Shown: positions 46,729-54,498 of the stretch, piece after piece
Layout: each line of letters begins with the position of its first letter
Position numbering within the stretch: the stretch's first letter is position 1
Source of the DNA: Methylomonas koyamae
GTDB lineage: Bacteria > Pseudomonadota > Gammaproteobacteria > Methylococcales > Methylomonadaceae
Length of the DNA: 64,000 nucleotides
NCBI RefSeq assembly: GCF_019669905.1
Contig: NZ_AP019777.1
Location: 3,782,001 to 3,846,000, forward strand
Direction of reading: 5' to 3'
Translations under genes and position numbers: made by a program
The notes under the pieces: model-generated
Seen by the model: only the letters and a program-made list of their open reading frames with translations
The model's database searches: none
Told to the model about the DNA's origin: nothing

Positions 46729-48300
46729 ATGAGTCAACAAGTCGACAATATCCAACCGAGTTATCCTTTATTCCGCACCGACGAATACAAGGATAATCTT
46801 GCCAACAAACGGGCGCTGTACGAAGAGCGCCATCCGCAAGAGCAAATCGACGAAGTATTCCAATGGACTACAACCCAGGAATACCAAGAGCTGAACTTCA
46901 GCCGCGAAGCGATCACGATCAACCCGGCCAAAGCCTGCCAACCTCTGGGCGCGGTACTGTGCGCACTGGGCTTCGAAAAAACCATGCCTTACGTGCACGG
47001 TTCGCAAGGCTGCGTCGCTTACTTCCGCACTTACTTCAACCGCCATTTCAAAGAGCCGGTATCTTGCGTTTCCGACTCGATGACGGAAGACGCGGCGGTA
47101 TTCGGCGGCCAGAAAAACATGTTCGCCGGCCTGGAAAACGCCAAAGCCTTGTATAAACCGGACATCATTGCCGTGTCGACGACCTGCATGGCGGAAGTTA
47201 TCGGCGACGACTTGAACGCGTTCATCAACAACGCCAAGAAAGAAGGCCACGTCGACCAAGACTTCCCGGTACCGTTCGCCCACACTCCGAGCTTCGTCGG
47301 CAGCCACACCACCGGCTGGGACAACATGTTCGAAGGCATGGCGCGTTACTTCACGCTGAACCACATGGAAGGCAAGGCACCGGGTAAAAACGGCAAAATC
47401 AACTTCGTGCCCGGCTTCGAAACCTACTTGGGCAACTACCGCATCATCCATCGGATGATGAAAGAAATGGGCGTGGGCTACACCCTGCTCAGCGACCCGA
47501 CCGAAGTATTGGATACCCCGGCCGACGGTACTTTCCGCATGTATTCCGGCGGTACCACGATGGACGAAATCAAGGACGCGCCGAACGCGATTACCACCGT
47601 GTTGCTGCAACCTTGGCAATTGGAAAAAACCAAAAAGTTCGCGGAAAACACCTGGAAACACGAAGTGCCGAAGCTGAACATTCCGATGGGCCTGGAGTGG
47701 ACCGACGAGTTCCTGATGAAAATCTCCGAACTGAGCGGCAAAGCCATTCCGGAATCGTTGGAAAAAGAACGCGGCCGTTACGTGGACATGATCACCGACT
47801 CGCACGCCTGGTTGCACGGCAAAAAGTTTGCTTTGTACGGCGACGCCGACTTTGCCCTGGGTATGACCAAAATGCTGCTGGAATTCGGCGCCGAGGTCAG
47901 CGACGTGCTGGTTAACCACGCCAACAAACGCTGGAAAAAAGCCTGCGAAGCGATCCTGGCCGAGTCTCCTTACGGCCAAAACGCCACGGTGCATATCGGC
48001 CGCGACTTGTGGCACTTCCGCTCCTTGATGTTCACCAACAAACCGGACTTCATGATCGGCAACAGCTACGGCAAATTCATCCAACGCGACACCTTCTATA
48101 AAGGTGAAGAGTTCGAAGTGCCGCTGATCCGCATCGGTTTCCCGATCTTCGACCGCCACCACCTGCACCGGATGACCACTTTGGGTTACGAAGGCGGCAT
48201 GTACGTGCTGACCACGCTGGTCAATGCGGTTCTGGAGCAGTTGGATAAAGAAACCAAAGGCATGGGCACCACCGACTACAACTACGATTTGATCCGCTAA
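46729..48300 (+). CDS. nifK: Nitrogenase MoFe protein beta chain NifK
   Basis: 523 residues. Cys70, Cys95 and Cys153, plus Ser188, the P-cluster ligands, are all in the classical positions (AKACQPLG, GSQGCVAYF, STTCMAEV, HTPSFVG). The beta chain pairs with NifD in the alpha2beta2 MoFe protein. TAGGAG precedes the ATG. It is followed by two strong hairpins before nifT. Confidence 0.98.
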   Translation: MSQQVDNIQPSYPLFRTDEYKDNLANKRALYEERHPQEQIDEVFQWTTTQEYQELNFSREAITINPAKACQPLGAVLCALGFEKTMPYVHGSQGCVAYFRTYFNRHFKEPVSCVSDSMTEDAAVFGGQKNMFAGLENAKALYKPDIIAVSTTCMAEVIGDDLNAFINNAKKEGHVDQDFPVPFAHTPSFVGSHTTGWDNMFEGMARYFTLNHMEGKAPGKNGKINFVPGFETYLGNYRIIHRMMKEMGVGYTLLSDPTEVLDTPADGTFRMYSGGTTMDEIKDAPNAITTVLLQPWQLEKTKKFAENTWKHEVPKLNIPMGLEWTDEFLMKISELSGKAIPESLEKERGRYVDMITDSHAWLHGKKFALYGDADFALGMTKMLLEFGAEVSDVLVNHANKRWKKACEAILAESPYGQNATVHIGRDLWHFRSLMFTNKPDFMIGNSYGKFIQRDTFYKGEEFEVPLIRIGFPIFDRHHLHRMTTLGYEGGMYVLTTLVNAVLEQLDKETKGMGTTDYNYDLIR

Positions 48301-48315
48301 GATCGAAGCGCGTAG

Positions 48316-48370
48316 GGTGGGCGCCGCCAGGCGCCCACCGCCATTCCTGCCAGGCGGGCAATTGCCCGCC
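48316..48370 (+). promoter_or_regulatory. Two tandem hairpins after nifK
   Basis: GGTGGGCGCC-GCCA-GGCGCCCACC (48316-48339), then the uninterrupted palindrome GGCGGGCAATTGCCCGCC (48353-48370). The first is preceded by GCGTAGG, the same lead-in as the hairpin repeat at 51564-51592, so it is probably a member of a dispersed repeat family that landed in the operon. Confidence 0.75.
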
Positions 48371-48396
48371 TCACGCTATCCCAAAGGAGAATCTCC

Positions 48397-48618
48397 ATGC
48401 CCAGCGTCATGCTTAGAAAGCGCGAAGACGGTAAGCTGTTGTTTTACATTGCCAAAAAAGATTTGGAAGAAACCATAGAATCCCTGGAGTTCGATAGCGC
48501 CGACAAATGGGGCGGCGAAGTCCTGCTCGGCGACGGCTCGAAATATTATTTCGAACCGCTGTCCCCGGCGCCGAAAATACCCACCACGTTACAAGCGAAA
48601 CGTTTAGCGGAGGACTAA
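48397..48618 (+). CDS. nifT: NifT/FixU family protein
   Basis: 73 residues, the usual NifT size; VMLRKREDGKLLFYIAKKDLEE and KWGGEVLLGDGSKYY are the conserved stretches. NifT follows nifK in many diazotrophs; a precise role is not established. AAAGGAG precedes the ATG. It is 4 bp upstream of the ferredoxin gene. Confidence 0.93.
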   Translation: MPSVMLRKREDGKLLFYIAKKDLEETIESLEFDSADKWGGEVLLGDGSKYYFEPLSPAPKIPTTLQAKRLAED

Positions 48619-48622
48619 TGCC

Positions 48623-48823
48623 ATGTCCCTTTACATCGTAGCCGAAGAGTGTATTTCCTGCGGCGATTGCCTGCCGGTCTGTCCGACCGACTCGATCAAG
48701 GAAGGCGCCATCGTCTTCGAAATCAACAAAAAAACCTGTACCGAATGCAACGGCGATTTCGACGAACCGCAATGCGTCAAAGTCTGCCCGATCGACAATT
48801 GCATTCTGCCGCTAGCGGCGTAG
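48623..48823 (+). CDS. 2[4Fe-4S] ferredoxin of the nif operon
   Basis: 66 residues. First cluster motif CISCGDCLPVC (Cys10, 13, 16, 20 with Pro21); second has Cys39-x2-Cys42 with a longer loop (ECNGDFDEPQC) and Cys51, Cys55. The asymmetric second motif is that of nif-linked FdxN/FdI-like ferredoxins. It is a candidate electron donor to NifH or cofactor-assembly proteins. Coupled to nifT (4 bp) and nifY (4 bp). Confidence 0.93.
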   Translation: MSLYIVAEECISCGDCLPVCPTDSIKEGAIVFEINKKTCTECNGDFDEPQCVKVCPIDNCILPLAA

Positions 48824-48827
48824 CGCG

Positions 48828-49520
48828 ATGAACCGGTCGAGCTTAAGCCGGGAACTGGCTCTGAGGATCGGACTGGCCGCACGCGCCCTGCCCGATACCT
48901 CGCCGAAATTGTTCGTTTCGGTGCTGCGCGCCTGCGCCGGCCCCGTGCTCGACGAACGCAAAATCGCGCAACTCGGCGAGGCGCAATTGCAGCAAGCGCT
49001 CGGCAATTTCGGCGTAAAAGCCGACGCCGGGACGGTGCGCAACGCGCTGGGTTTGCTGCAAAGCCCGGCGACGCAAACGCAACCGGCTCCGCAACCGCGT
49101 CTGGCCGACCTGCCCGGCTCGATATTAGTCGCCGTCGGCAGCGACGACCCGCAACAAGTCGTCGGCCATTTCGGCTCCTGCCGCCAATTTCTGGTGTACC
49201 AGGTTTCGGCCGGCGAAGCGCGCCTGATCGACGTGCGCAGCGTCGATAGCGAGGCCCAGCGCCGCCACGACGACAAAAACGCCTACCGCGCGCAATTGAT
49301 CGCCGATTGCCGCGTGCTTTACGTCGCCTCGATCGGCGGACCGGCCGCGGCCAAAATCATCAAGTACGGCCTGCACCCGATCAAAACCGAGCAAGGCGAA
49401 GCGATCAACCAAGTCATCCACCAACTGCAAAGCGTGCTGAGCCAAACGCCGCCACCGTGGCTGGCCAAATCGATGGGCATCGCCCCGGCAGCACGCATTT
49501 GTTTCGAACAGGAATCCTAA
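48828..49520 (+). CDS. nifY: NifY/NafY-type FeMo-cofactor-binding protein
   Basis: 230 residues. The N-terminal half (about 1-80, helical) resembles the NafY N-terminal domain. The C-terminal half is the dinitrogenase iron-molybdenum cofactor (NifX/NifY) domain: SILVAVGSDDPQQVVGHFGSC starts it, and RVLYVASIGGPAAAKIIKYGLHPI closes it. Such proteins carry the cofactor or hold the apo-MoFe protein. The nifHDKT-(fd)-nifY order follows Azotobacter nifHDKTY. NifX is an alternative name. Confidence 0.85.
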   Translation: MNRSSLSRELALRIGLAARALPDTSPKLFVSVLRACAGPVLDERKIAQLGEAQLQQALGNFGVKADAGTVRNALGLLQSPATQTQPAPQPRLADLPGSILVAVGSDDPQQVVGHFGSCRQFLVYQVSAGEARLIDVRSVDSEAQRRHDDKNAYRAQLIADCRVLYVASIGGPAAAKIIKYGLHPIKTEQGEAINQVIHQLQSVLSQTPPPWLAKSMGIAPAARICFEQES

Positions 49521-49522
49521 CG

Positions 49523-49789
49523 ATGATCAGTCCAGACCAACTGCAAACCATTGCCGAGCGCATTAACGGCACCACGCTGAGCGAAAGCGTGGTGACCCAA
49601 TTGCGCGGCGAATTTCCGGGCATCCACTTCACCTATTGCATGGAAGACGACATCCCCAACCACGAACCGTTGCTGGAAGGCAGCGGCTTTAATCTATATC
49701 TGGTCGACGGCCGCGAACATTGCCTGTGTCTGACCCGTAACTACGAACACGCGTCAGGCATCGTCATCGCCGAAGTCATCCCGGAATAG
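49523..49789 (+). CDS. Small conserved nif-operon protein (DUF6129-like)
   Basis: 88 residues; starts 2 bp after nifY. GTTLSESVVTQLRGEFPGIHFTYCMEDDIP is followed by a beta-rich tail with FNLYLVDGREHCLCLTRNYEHASGIVIAEVIPE split in the middle. Two Cys lie in HCLCLT and one in YCMED. I recall similar small proteins next to nifY and LRV genes in diazotrophs (DUF6129), but the function is not known. An acidic, single-domain, soluble protein; it might assist the MoFe maturation genes around it. Confidence 0.7.
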   Translation: MISPDQLQTIAERINGTTLSESVVTQLRGEFPGIHFTYCMEDDIPNHEPLLEGSGFNLYLVDGREHCLCLTRNYEHASGIVIAEVIPE

Positions 49790-49798
49790 GGTGGCGGC

Positions 49799-50563
49799 AT
49801 GAGCGACGCGGACCGTCCCGTCAGCCTACCGATTGCCGATTGCAGCCTGTGCCCGTTCCGCGGCAAAACTTTGCTGATGGGGCGCTGCATGCCCGGCGAT
49901 ACCTGCGTGGCCGCCCAAAGCGGCCGCCAAATCGACCGTTTTTTTCGGGTCAACCCGGTCTATGCGGTCAATTTTCTGCGCGACAAATTCTGGGAACGCC
50001 GAGCCATCGCCGTACGCTATTCGCCGCTGAAAGCCCTGCTGCCGTTAATTTCCGACGAGGACGAAGTGGTGCGCCGCGCCGTAGCGTTTCGCCTGCCGGC
50101 GCAACAACTGGTCGCGCTGATCGACGACCCGGACCGCGAAGTGCGGATGACGGTGGCCGACCGCATCGATGCCGGCAATCTGGAACGGCTGGCCGACGAC
50201 CCGGACTACATCGTCCGCCTCACGGTCGCCAAGCGCCTGCCGCCCGGCCGCCTGTTCCGCTTTATCAAGGACGAGGATTTGCAGGTGCGCAAACGCGTCG
50301 CCGAACGCCTGCCCGAGGTCAGTTTGGGGCTGATGGCCAACGACCCGGCGCCCGACGTGCGCCGCATCGTCGCCGAACGCATGCCGGCGGAGGATGCGGC
50401 ATTGCTGCTGCACGATAGCGACTGGGTGGTGCGCTACACGGCGGCGCTGAAAGCCGATCCGGCCAAACTGGCCGCGCTGGCGGACGACCCGGAACCGGAC
50501 GTGCGCGACCTGGTGCGGCAACGTTTACAATCAACCTCTACTCCAGAAGCCGATCATGACTGA
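49799..50563 (+). CDS. LRV (leucine-rich repeat variant) [4Fe-4S] protein
   Basis: 254 residues. N-terminal Fe-S part with Cys15, Cys18, Cys30 and Cys36 (CSLCPF and RCMPGDTC), then about eight LRV repeats of 24 residues with alternating alpha and 3-10 helices; repeated units read like VRMTVADRIDAGNLERLADDPD. It matches the structurally known LRV protein from the Azotobacter nif region. The role in nitrogen fixation is not established; the repeats suggest protein or nucleic-acid binding. It overlaps the next gene by 8 bp. Confidence 0.9.
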   Translation: MSDADRPVSLPIADCSLCPFRGKTLLMGRCMPGDTCVAAQSGRQIDRFFRVNPVYAVNFLRDKFWERRAIAVRYSPLKALLPLISDEDEVVRRAVAFRLPAQQLVALIDDPDREVRMTVADRIDAGNLERLADDPDYIVRLTVAKRLPPGRLFRFIKDEDLQVRKRVAERLPEVSLGLMANDPAPDVRRIVAERMPAEDAALLLHDSDWVVRYTAALKADPAKLAALADDPEPDVRDLVRQRLQSTSTPEADHD

Positions 50564-51518
50564 AGCCAAACTCAATCTTGCCGGACAAGACATCACCGAC
50601 TGCTGTAAAAAAGTTATTCCGGGGCAGAACGACGACTTGCTGCTCAGCAAGTTGCAAGCGCTGGTGCCGGATTACCCGATTCGCCTGGCGCTGATCGGCG
50701 ACGAATGGTACAAGCTCGGCGGCGTGGTCGACATGAACGGCTCCCGCATCGCCAACGACATCATCGAATGGGCCGAACGCACCTACCTGGAGTGCGGCCA
50801 AAACCTGCAAACCCTGATCGACCATGCTCTCGAATTGCAGTTGATCGCCACCCGCCAGACTGGGAAAACCCTGTATTTCGTCGTGCAAACCGGCGACAAG
50901 GCCGAAGATTTCACGCTGATCGAAATCGACAAAACCCACGAAGTGTCGGACCGGATGCTAATCGACGAAAACAACCCGCCGGCCGACCTGGAAGAGTTGA
51001 TCGATCCGATCCAGCCGTTCTGCATCGAAAGCTACGGTTTCGGCCACTCCCGCTACACCTACCGGCGCAAGACCGACGTCAAGCTATTCATGGAAGTGAT
51101 TAACGAACGCCATCCCGGCGAACATCCGGCTCAGCGCTTCATGGACGACTGGAACCGCAGCAGCGCCGGCCAAAAACACCGGATGAGCGACGACTGGATC
51201 ATCCGCCCCTACCGCCACACCGGCCGCTTCGGCGAACAGATCGTCAACGTCGAAATCGTCAACACCCACAAAAACCACCTGCCGCATCTGGAAGACTTCG
51301 CCGGCAAGAAAGGCAGCTCGCTCAGCAACGTGCTGAGCCGCTTCGACCGCCAGGCCGGCTACCCCTTCGCCTGGTTTTTTTACATGCTGAAAGGCAAACT
51401 GGTATCCACCCACAGCGCCGAGTCGGTCTACAAAGACATTTCCGGGGATTTCGCCTACTTGCCGGAGCGGGACGAGGCGGTGCTCAGGGATTGGATTTCT
51501 ACGCCGTATAACGTTTGA
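50556..51518 (+). CDS. Uncharacterised last gene of the nif operon
   Basis: 320 residues, soluble, acidic, no signal or membrane segment. It starts inside the LRV gene (8-bp overlap), which ties it to the operon. Features: CCKKVIPG near the N-terminus, then alternating beta/alpha with WYKLGGVVDMNGSRIANDI. An aromatic/His-rich part (IESYGFGHSRYTYRRKTDVKLFMEV, residues about 155-180) and PYRHTGRFGEQIVNVEIVNTHKNHLP follow. No known family recognised. Conserved-looking charged and aromatic patches argue for an enzyme or cofactor handler, but this is only a guess. Confidence 0.7.
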   Translation: MTEAKLNLAGQDITDCCKKVIPGQNDDLLLSKLQALVPDYPIRLALIGDEWYKLGGVVDMNGSRIANDIIEWAERTYLECGQNLQTLIDHALELQLIATRQTGKTLYFVVQTGDKAEDFTLIEIDKTHEVSDRMLIDENNPPADLEELIDPIQPFCIESYGFGHSRYTYRRKTDVKLFMEVINERHPGEHPAQRFMDDWNRSSAGQKHRMSDDWIIRPYRHTGRFGEQIVNVEIVNTHKNHLPHLEDFAGKKGSSLSNVLSRFDRQAGYPFAWFFYMLKGKLVSTHSAESVYKDISGDFAYLPERDEAVLRDWISTPYNV

Positions 51519-51563
51519 GGCGTTGTTTCGTTAATTCTGGATTGGCCGTCATCCTGGTGAGGC

Positions 51564-51592
51564 GTAGGGTGGGCACGGGTTTTTGTGCCCAC
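51564..51592. repeat. GTAGGGTGGGC-type hairpin repeat
   Basis: GTGGGCAC (51569-51576) and GTGCCCAC (51585-51592) with an 8-base loop. It is preceded by GTAGGG, as in the hairpin after nifK, so the two belong to one dispersed family. It may terminate the nif transcript but lacks a clean T-run (the T-run is in the loop). Confidence 0.65.
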
Positions 51593-51662
51593 GCGGTGAT
51601 GTTTGTTGTGTCGCTGACGCGACGGTTATTTCAATGTCGGTTCGCGGACCGACAACCGCGAT

Positions 51663-51690
51663 ACTTTTCTTTGCTTGTCCAAAGAAAAGT
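51663..51690. repeat. ACTTTTCTTTG hairpin, part of composite repeat
   Basis: ACTTTTCTTTG-CTTGTC-CAAAGAAAAGT, an 11-bp perfect stem. This sequence, followed by a TATCCAAAAGAAAAG tail, is a form I recognise from many gammaproteobacterial intergenic regions. Confidence 0.7.
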
Positions 51691-51737
51691 ATCCAAAAGA
51701 AAAGACACCCGGACGCCGCTTATTCCCTGTGCTCCTC

Positions 51738-51833
51738 GCTTTTGAACGGGGTTGCCTGAAGGGGCTTCCCAGCCCCTGCATGCAACGCGCCGCATCCCTG
51801 CGGCGCCCCTACCGGGCTGATCCGTTCAAAAGC
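51738..51833. repeat. Cloverleaf-like structured intergenic repeat
   Basis: An outer 12-bp stem, GCTTTTGAACGG (51738-51749) with CCGTTCAAAAGC (51822-51833), encloses two perfect hairpins, AGGGGCT-TCCC-AGCCCCT (51760-51777) and GCGCCGCA-TCCC-TGCGGCGC (51787-51806). Both internal loops read TCCC. No protein-coding frame fits. Confidence 0.7.
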
Positions 51834-52077
51834 TCCGGTGCTCGGCGCGGCATACGGGAGGAAAACCTCATCCCGAGATCAGAGGGCAGCTCAAAAAGGT
51901 ACGCTGTGCGTACACTACCTAACTTTAAATCCGGCTTCGCGTAGCGTTTCATCGTTCATAGCACTTCAATTTGAATCGCTCCCCAATACTTCTCAACTTT
52001 CGCCAGATTAATGCAAATCAGATACCATCCAAATCAGTAAGATATACGGAAACCATTCAAAGAGATGTTAGCTACCC
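51834..52077. other. Intergenic, no gene seen
   Basis: Flank of the composite repeat and the leader of the next gene; AT-rich from 51950, with no clear promoter or hairpin. Confidence 0.4.
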
Positions 52078-52632
52078 ATGACCGGACGCCGCGATACACA
52101 ACAAGCACACGAACGAGCTCAAGTCGGAGCGTTCATTGTATGGTTGAATACAAGATATCGAGCCAAATATAAAGTCGTGGCCGAACCCAATCCGCCTGAG
52201 GCGATCATTCGCTCTGGTCGTACTACCAGATGGGTCGAGGTGACTGATGCGTTTTGGAGCGATGCCTTTGCGCAGGACGAATACTCCTACGCGACACCCG
52301 GAGAAAAGCACAGGTCAATTGGTAACGGGCCGTTCATGGCGCCCGATGCACAATTTGCCGAGCGGTTTGTTGACGTAGTACGAAAGAAACTTGAGAAAAA
52401 GTCATACGTTCCAAGCATGCAGGATTACGGCCCAGGCTACCTTGTAGTCCCTATCATGTACCCGCTGTTCAATTCGCAGTCGCTCTGGCACATGAAGAAG
52501 GTTTGGTCACAGACTCGTATCGAAGACCTTGGTTGCTTTCGGGGTATCTACATGTCCATGCAGATGGGGCGAGGTCCCATCGTAAGATGGTCCGAATATG
52601 GCCGTAGCCAACATGGAAGTCTACGGTCTTAG
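52078..52632 (+). CDS. Hypothetical protein, possibly nuclease-like
   Basis: 184 residues, no signal peptide. NPPEAIIRSGRTTRWVEVTDAFW looks somewhat like the D/E-x-V-E-V core of PD-(D/E)XK nucleases (Glu in PPEAII, then WVEVTD), and RFVDVVRKKLEKK follows, but I cannot confirm the fold. Codon use is less biased than in the housekeeping genes, and the gene lies between repeat elements, so it is probably acquired. An unusual trait is the abundance of Trp, Tyr and Met near the end. Start ATG 52078; no strong RBS. Confidence 0.55.
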   Translation: MTGRRDTQQAHERAQVGAFIVWLNTRYRAKYKVVAEPNPPEAIIRSGRTTRWVEVTDAFWSDAFAQDEYSYATPGEKHRSIGNGPFMAPDAQFAERFVDVVRKKLEKKSYVPSMQDYGPGYLVVPIMYPLFNSQSLWHMKKVWSQTRIEDLGCFRGIYMSMQMGRGPIVRWSEYGRSQHGSLRS

Positions 52633-52664
52633 AATGTGCTGCAGCCCTTGAAGCGCATGATTAT

Positions 52665-52694
52665 CTCGTTCCCACGCGCCGCGTGGGAATGCAG
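52665..52694. repeat. REP, left of intact RAYT
   Basis: CTCGTTCCCACGCGCC, then GCGTGGGAATGCAG. The reverse complement is identical to 53305-53334 over all 30 bases. Forms a CCCACGC/GCGTGGG hairpin. Confidence 0.85.
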
Positions 52695-52714
52695 CCACAC
52701 CGCGCTGCGGTCAA

Positions 52715-53251
52715 CTAAAACCAATCCCGATAAACCGGCAATAATCCTTCTTGCCCCGCATAATCCCGGGCACTCGAATAACGCCAATGCTCCGGCAAAT
52801 CCACATAACCGCGTTTGACCGGGTTCAGATGGATGTAATCCAATTTCTGCCGCAAGACCTCGGGGTTATCGATCAATTGCGGATGGCTACCCTCTTCCCA
52901 ACACTGATACTCCCGGTCGGTTTTATGCGCTTTGCGGAACCAACTCAATTGCTGCAATAAACGCTCGGCGTTGATGGATTGCAGATAGTCGATCAACTGT
53001 CTTGCCGTGTAGGATTTAAAGTGGGCCAACTGATTGGGCAAGTCGTCTGCTTGTACTAGCAAGTGCAAGTGGTTTTCCAGAATGACGTAGCCGTAGATTA
53101 ACCAATTATGCTGCTGTTGGCGGTAACGCAAAGCGTCCAACACGATTTGCACAGTAGCCGGACGGGTGAATAACGGTATCCAGTTCAGCACGGTGCAGGT
53201 CAAGAAATGTGGGTGTTGGGATTGGAGAATGCGGTAACGGCTGCGGCCCAT
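52715..53251 (-). CDS. REP-associated tyrosine transposase (RAYT), intact
   Basis: 178 residues, one frame. HUH-type single-strand endonuclease related to IS200/IS605 TnpA: HFLTCTVLNWIPLF at the N-terminus, ILENHLHLLV with the His-x-His pair near residue 62, then the Tyr-bearing FKSYTARQLIDYL helix and LDYIHLNPVKRGYV. It belongs to a different RAYT subgroup from the one at 2851-3399. Flanked by perfect 30-bp inverted REPs about 610 bp apart, a structure expected for a REP/RAYT unit. Confidence 0.92.
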   Translation of the reverse strand: MGRSRYRILQSQHPHFLTCTVLNWIPLFTRPATVQIVLDALRYRQQQHNWLIYGYVILENHLHLLVQADDLPNQLAHFKSYTARQLIDYLQSINAERLLQQLSWFRKAHKTDREYQCWEEGSHPQLIDNPEVLRQKLDYIHLNPVKRGYVDLPEHWRYSSARDYAGQEGLLPVYRDWF

Positions 53252-53304
53252 GAACTTGACCTCGTTTGATAGCTTTGTCGTATGTTACCGCTGGCGCGGT
53301 TAGT

Positions 53305-53334
53305 CTGCATTCCCACGCGGCGCGTGGGAACGAG
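53305..53334. repeat. REP, right of intact RAYT
   Basis: Exact inverse of 52665-52694 over 30 bp. It is preceded by a CCGCTGGCGCGGT stretch loosely matched by CCGCGCTGCGG on the other side. Confidence 0.85.
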
Positions 53335-53408
53335 GAAACATCCCCCTCCACCGCTTGCCCCGCAACTGCGCCGCCTTATAATGGCCATCAAGTTCACTGG
53401 GAGTTTTT

Positions 53409-54056
53409 ATGCCGAAATTTTTACGCCTGTTTTTAATCTGCTCGATACTCGCGACCGCCGCCTGCTCCAAGATCTATTACAGCGGCCTGGAAAAAATCGG
53501 TATTCCGAAGCGGGATGTAATGGTGCATCGGGTGGAAAAGGCCCGCGACACTCAGGAAGAAACCAAGCAGCAATTCAAATCCGCGCTGGAGCAGTTCACC
53601 TTCGTCACCAACTTCAAAGGCGGCGACCTGGAAGCGACCTACAACAAGCTGAACAGCGAGTACGAAGCCAGCGTAGCCAAGGCCAACGAAGTCAACAAGC
53701 GGATAGCGGACATCGAAGACGTATCCGCCGCGTTGTTCAGCGAATGGGAAACCGAGTTAAGCCAATACAGCAATCCGAGTCTGCGCCGCGACAGCCAGCA
53801 AAAGCTGACGGCCACCAAGGCGCATTACCAACAACTGATTACGGCGATGCGTAAAGCGGAAGCCAAAATCGAACCGGTGTTGAGCGTGTTCCGCGACCAG
53901 GTGCTCTACCTGAAACACAATCTGAACGCCCAAGCCATCGCCTCGTTGAAGGGCCAATTGGACTCGGTCAAATCCGATGTCTCGGCATTGGTAGTGGAAA
54001 TGGAAAAATCGATTAACGAGGCCGACGCCTTCATTAAAACGATGGAAAAGCAGTAA
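53409..54056 (+). CDS. DUF2959-family lipoprotein
   Basis: 215 residues. Signal peptide with lipobox TAAC (Cys19, ATAACS). The mature part is a long alpha-helical coiled coil (about residues 60-210) with FVTNFKGGDLEATYNKLN and EDVSAALFSEWETELSQYSN, matching DUF2959. It is probably an outer-membrane-anchored periplasmic protein of unknown function. It follows the RAYT unit; no operon partner on the same strand. Confidence 0.87.
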   Translation: MPKFLRLFLICSILATAACSKIYYSGLEKIGIPKRDVMVHRVEKARDTQEETKQQFKSALEQFTFVTNFKGGDLEATYNKLNSEYEASVAKANEVNKRIADIEDVSAALFSEWETELSQYSNPSLRRDSQQKLTATKAHYQQLITAMRKAEAKIEPVLSVFRDQVLYLKHNLNAQAIASLKGQLDSVKSDVSALVVEMEKSINEADAFIKTMEKQ

Positions 54057-54109
54057 TTACGGCTCTACCGCCGGAGCTGTGGCGAAAGCCAAGCACCGGC
54101 GGAGTCGAA

Positions 54110-54271
54110 TCAAACCAGATGGGGCGAGTACGACAACACGTAATAACCGTAATAGAGGACGATGAAAAACAGCAACGCATTCAATAACCGCTCTATCCTG
54201 CTGCAACTGCTGTGGATTTCTTTCCTGGCTTTGCGGGCTTTCAAGCGCCCTTCCAATACTCTGTGCGACAT
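54110..54271 (-). CDS. Small single-span membrane protein, 53 residues
   Basis: Short gene: ATG at 54269-54271, an AGGAG six bases before it, TGA at 54110-54112. The first 30 residues are basic and helical (RVLEGRLKARKARKEIHSS), and residues 31-53 are hydrophobic with aromatic residues (LLFFIVLYYGYYVL). It fits a positive-inside tail-anchored or single-span inner-membrane peptide. Homologues are not known to me. The good RBS and clean architecture favour a real gene over a chance frame. Confidence 0.6.
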   Translation of the reverse strand: MSHRVLEGRLKARKARKEIHSSCSRIERLLNALLFFIVLYYGYYVLSYSPHLV

Positions 54272-54498
54272 TCCGACTCCTGTGCTATTCCGCCACGTTA
54301 AAACCGATTCCGCCCGGTTCTAAATGGATTCCGAAACGTACCGACATCCGGCCGGGCGTGCCGGAGCCATAGACGGCGCAGCGAATCCGGGCTCCACAGA
54401 CCGATAGATGCTGACCTTCCATGGCAGTGGCTACCCGCGCTTGTGCCCTTTGGGTAGCCCGGCGGGCATGACGGCAATTTTCGAAAGCGGCAAACCAA

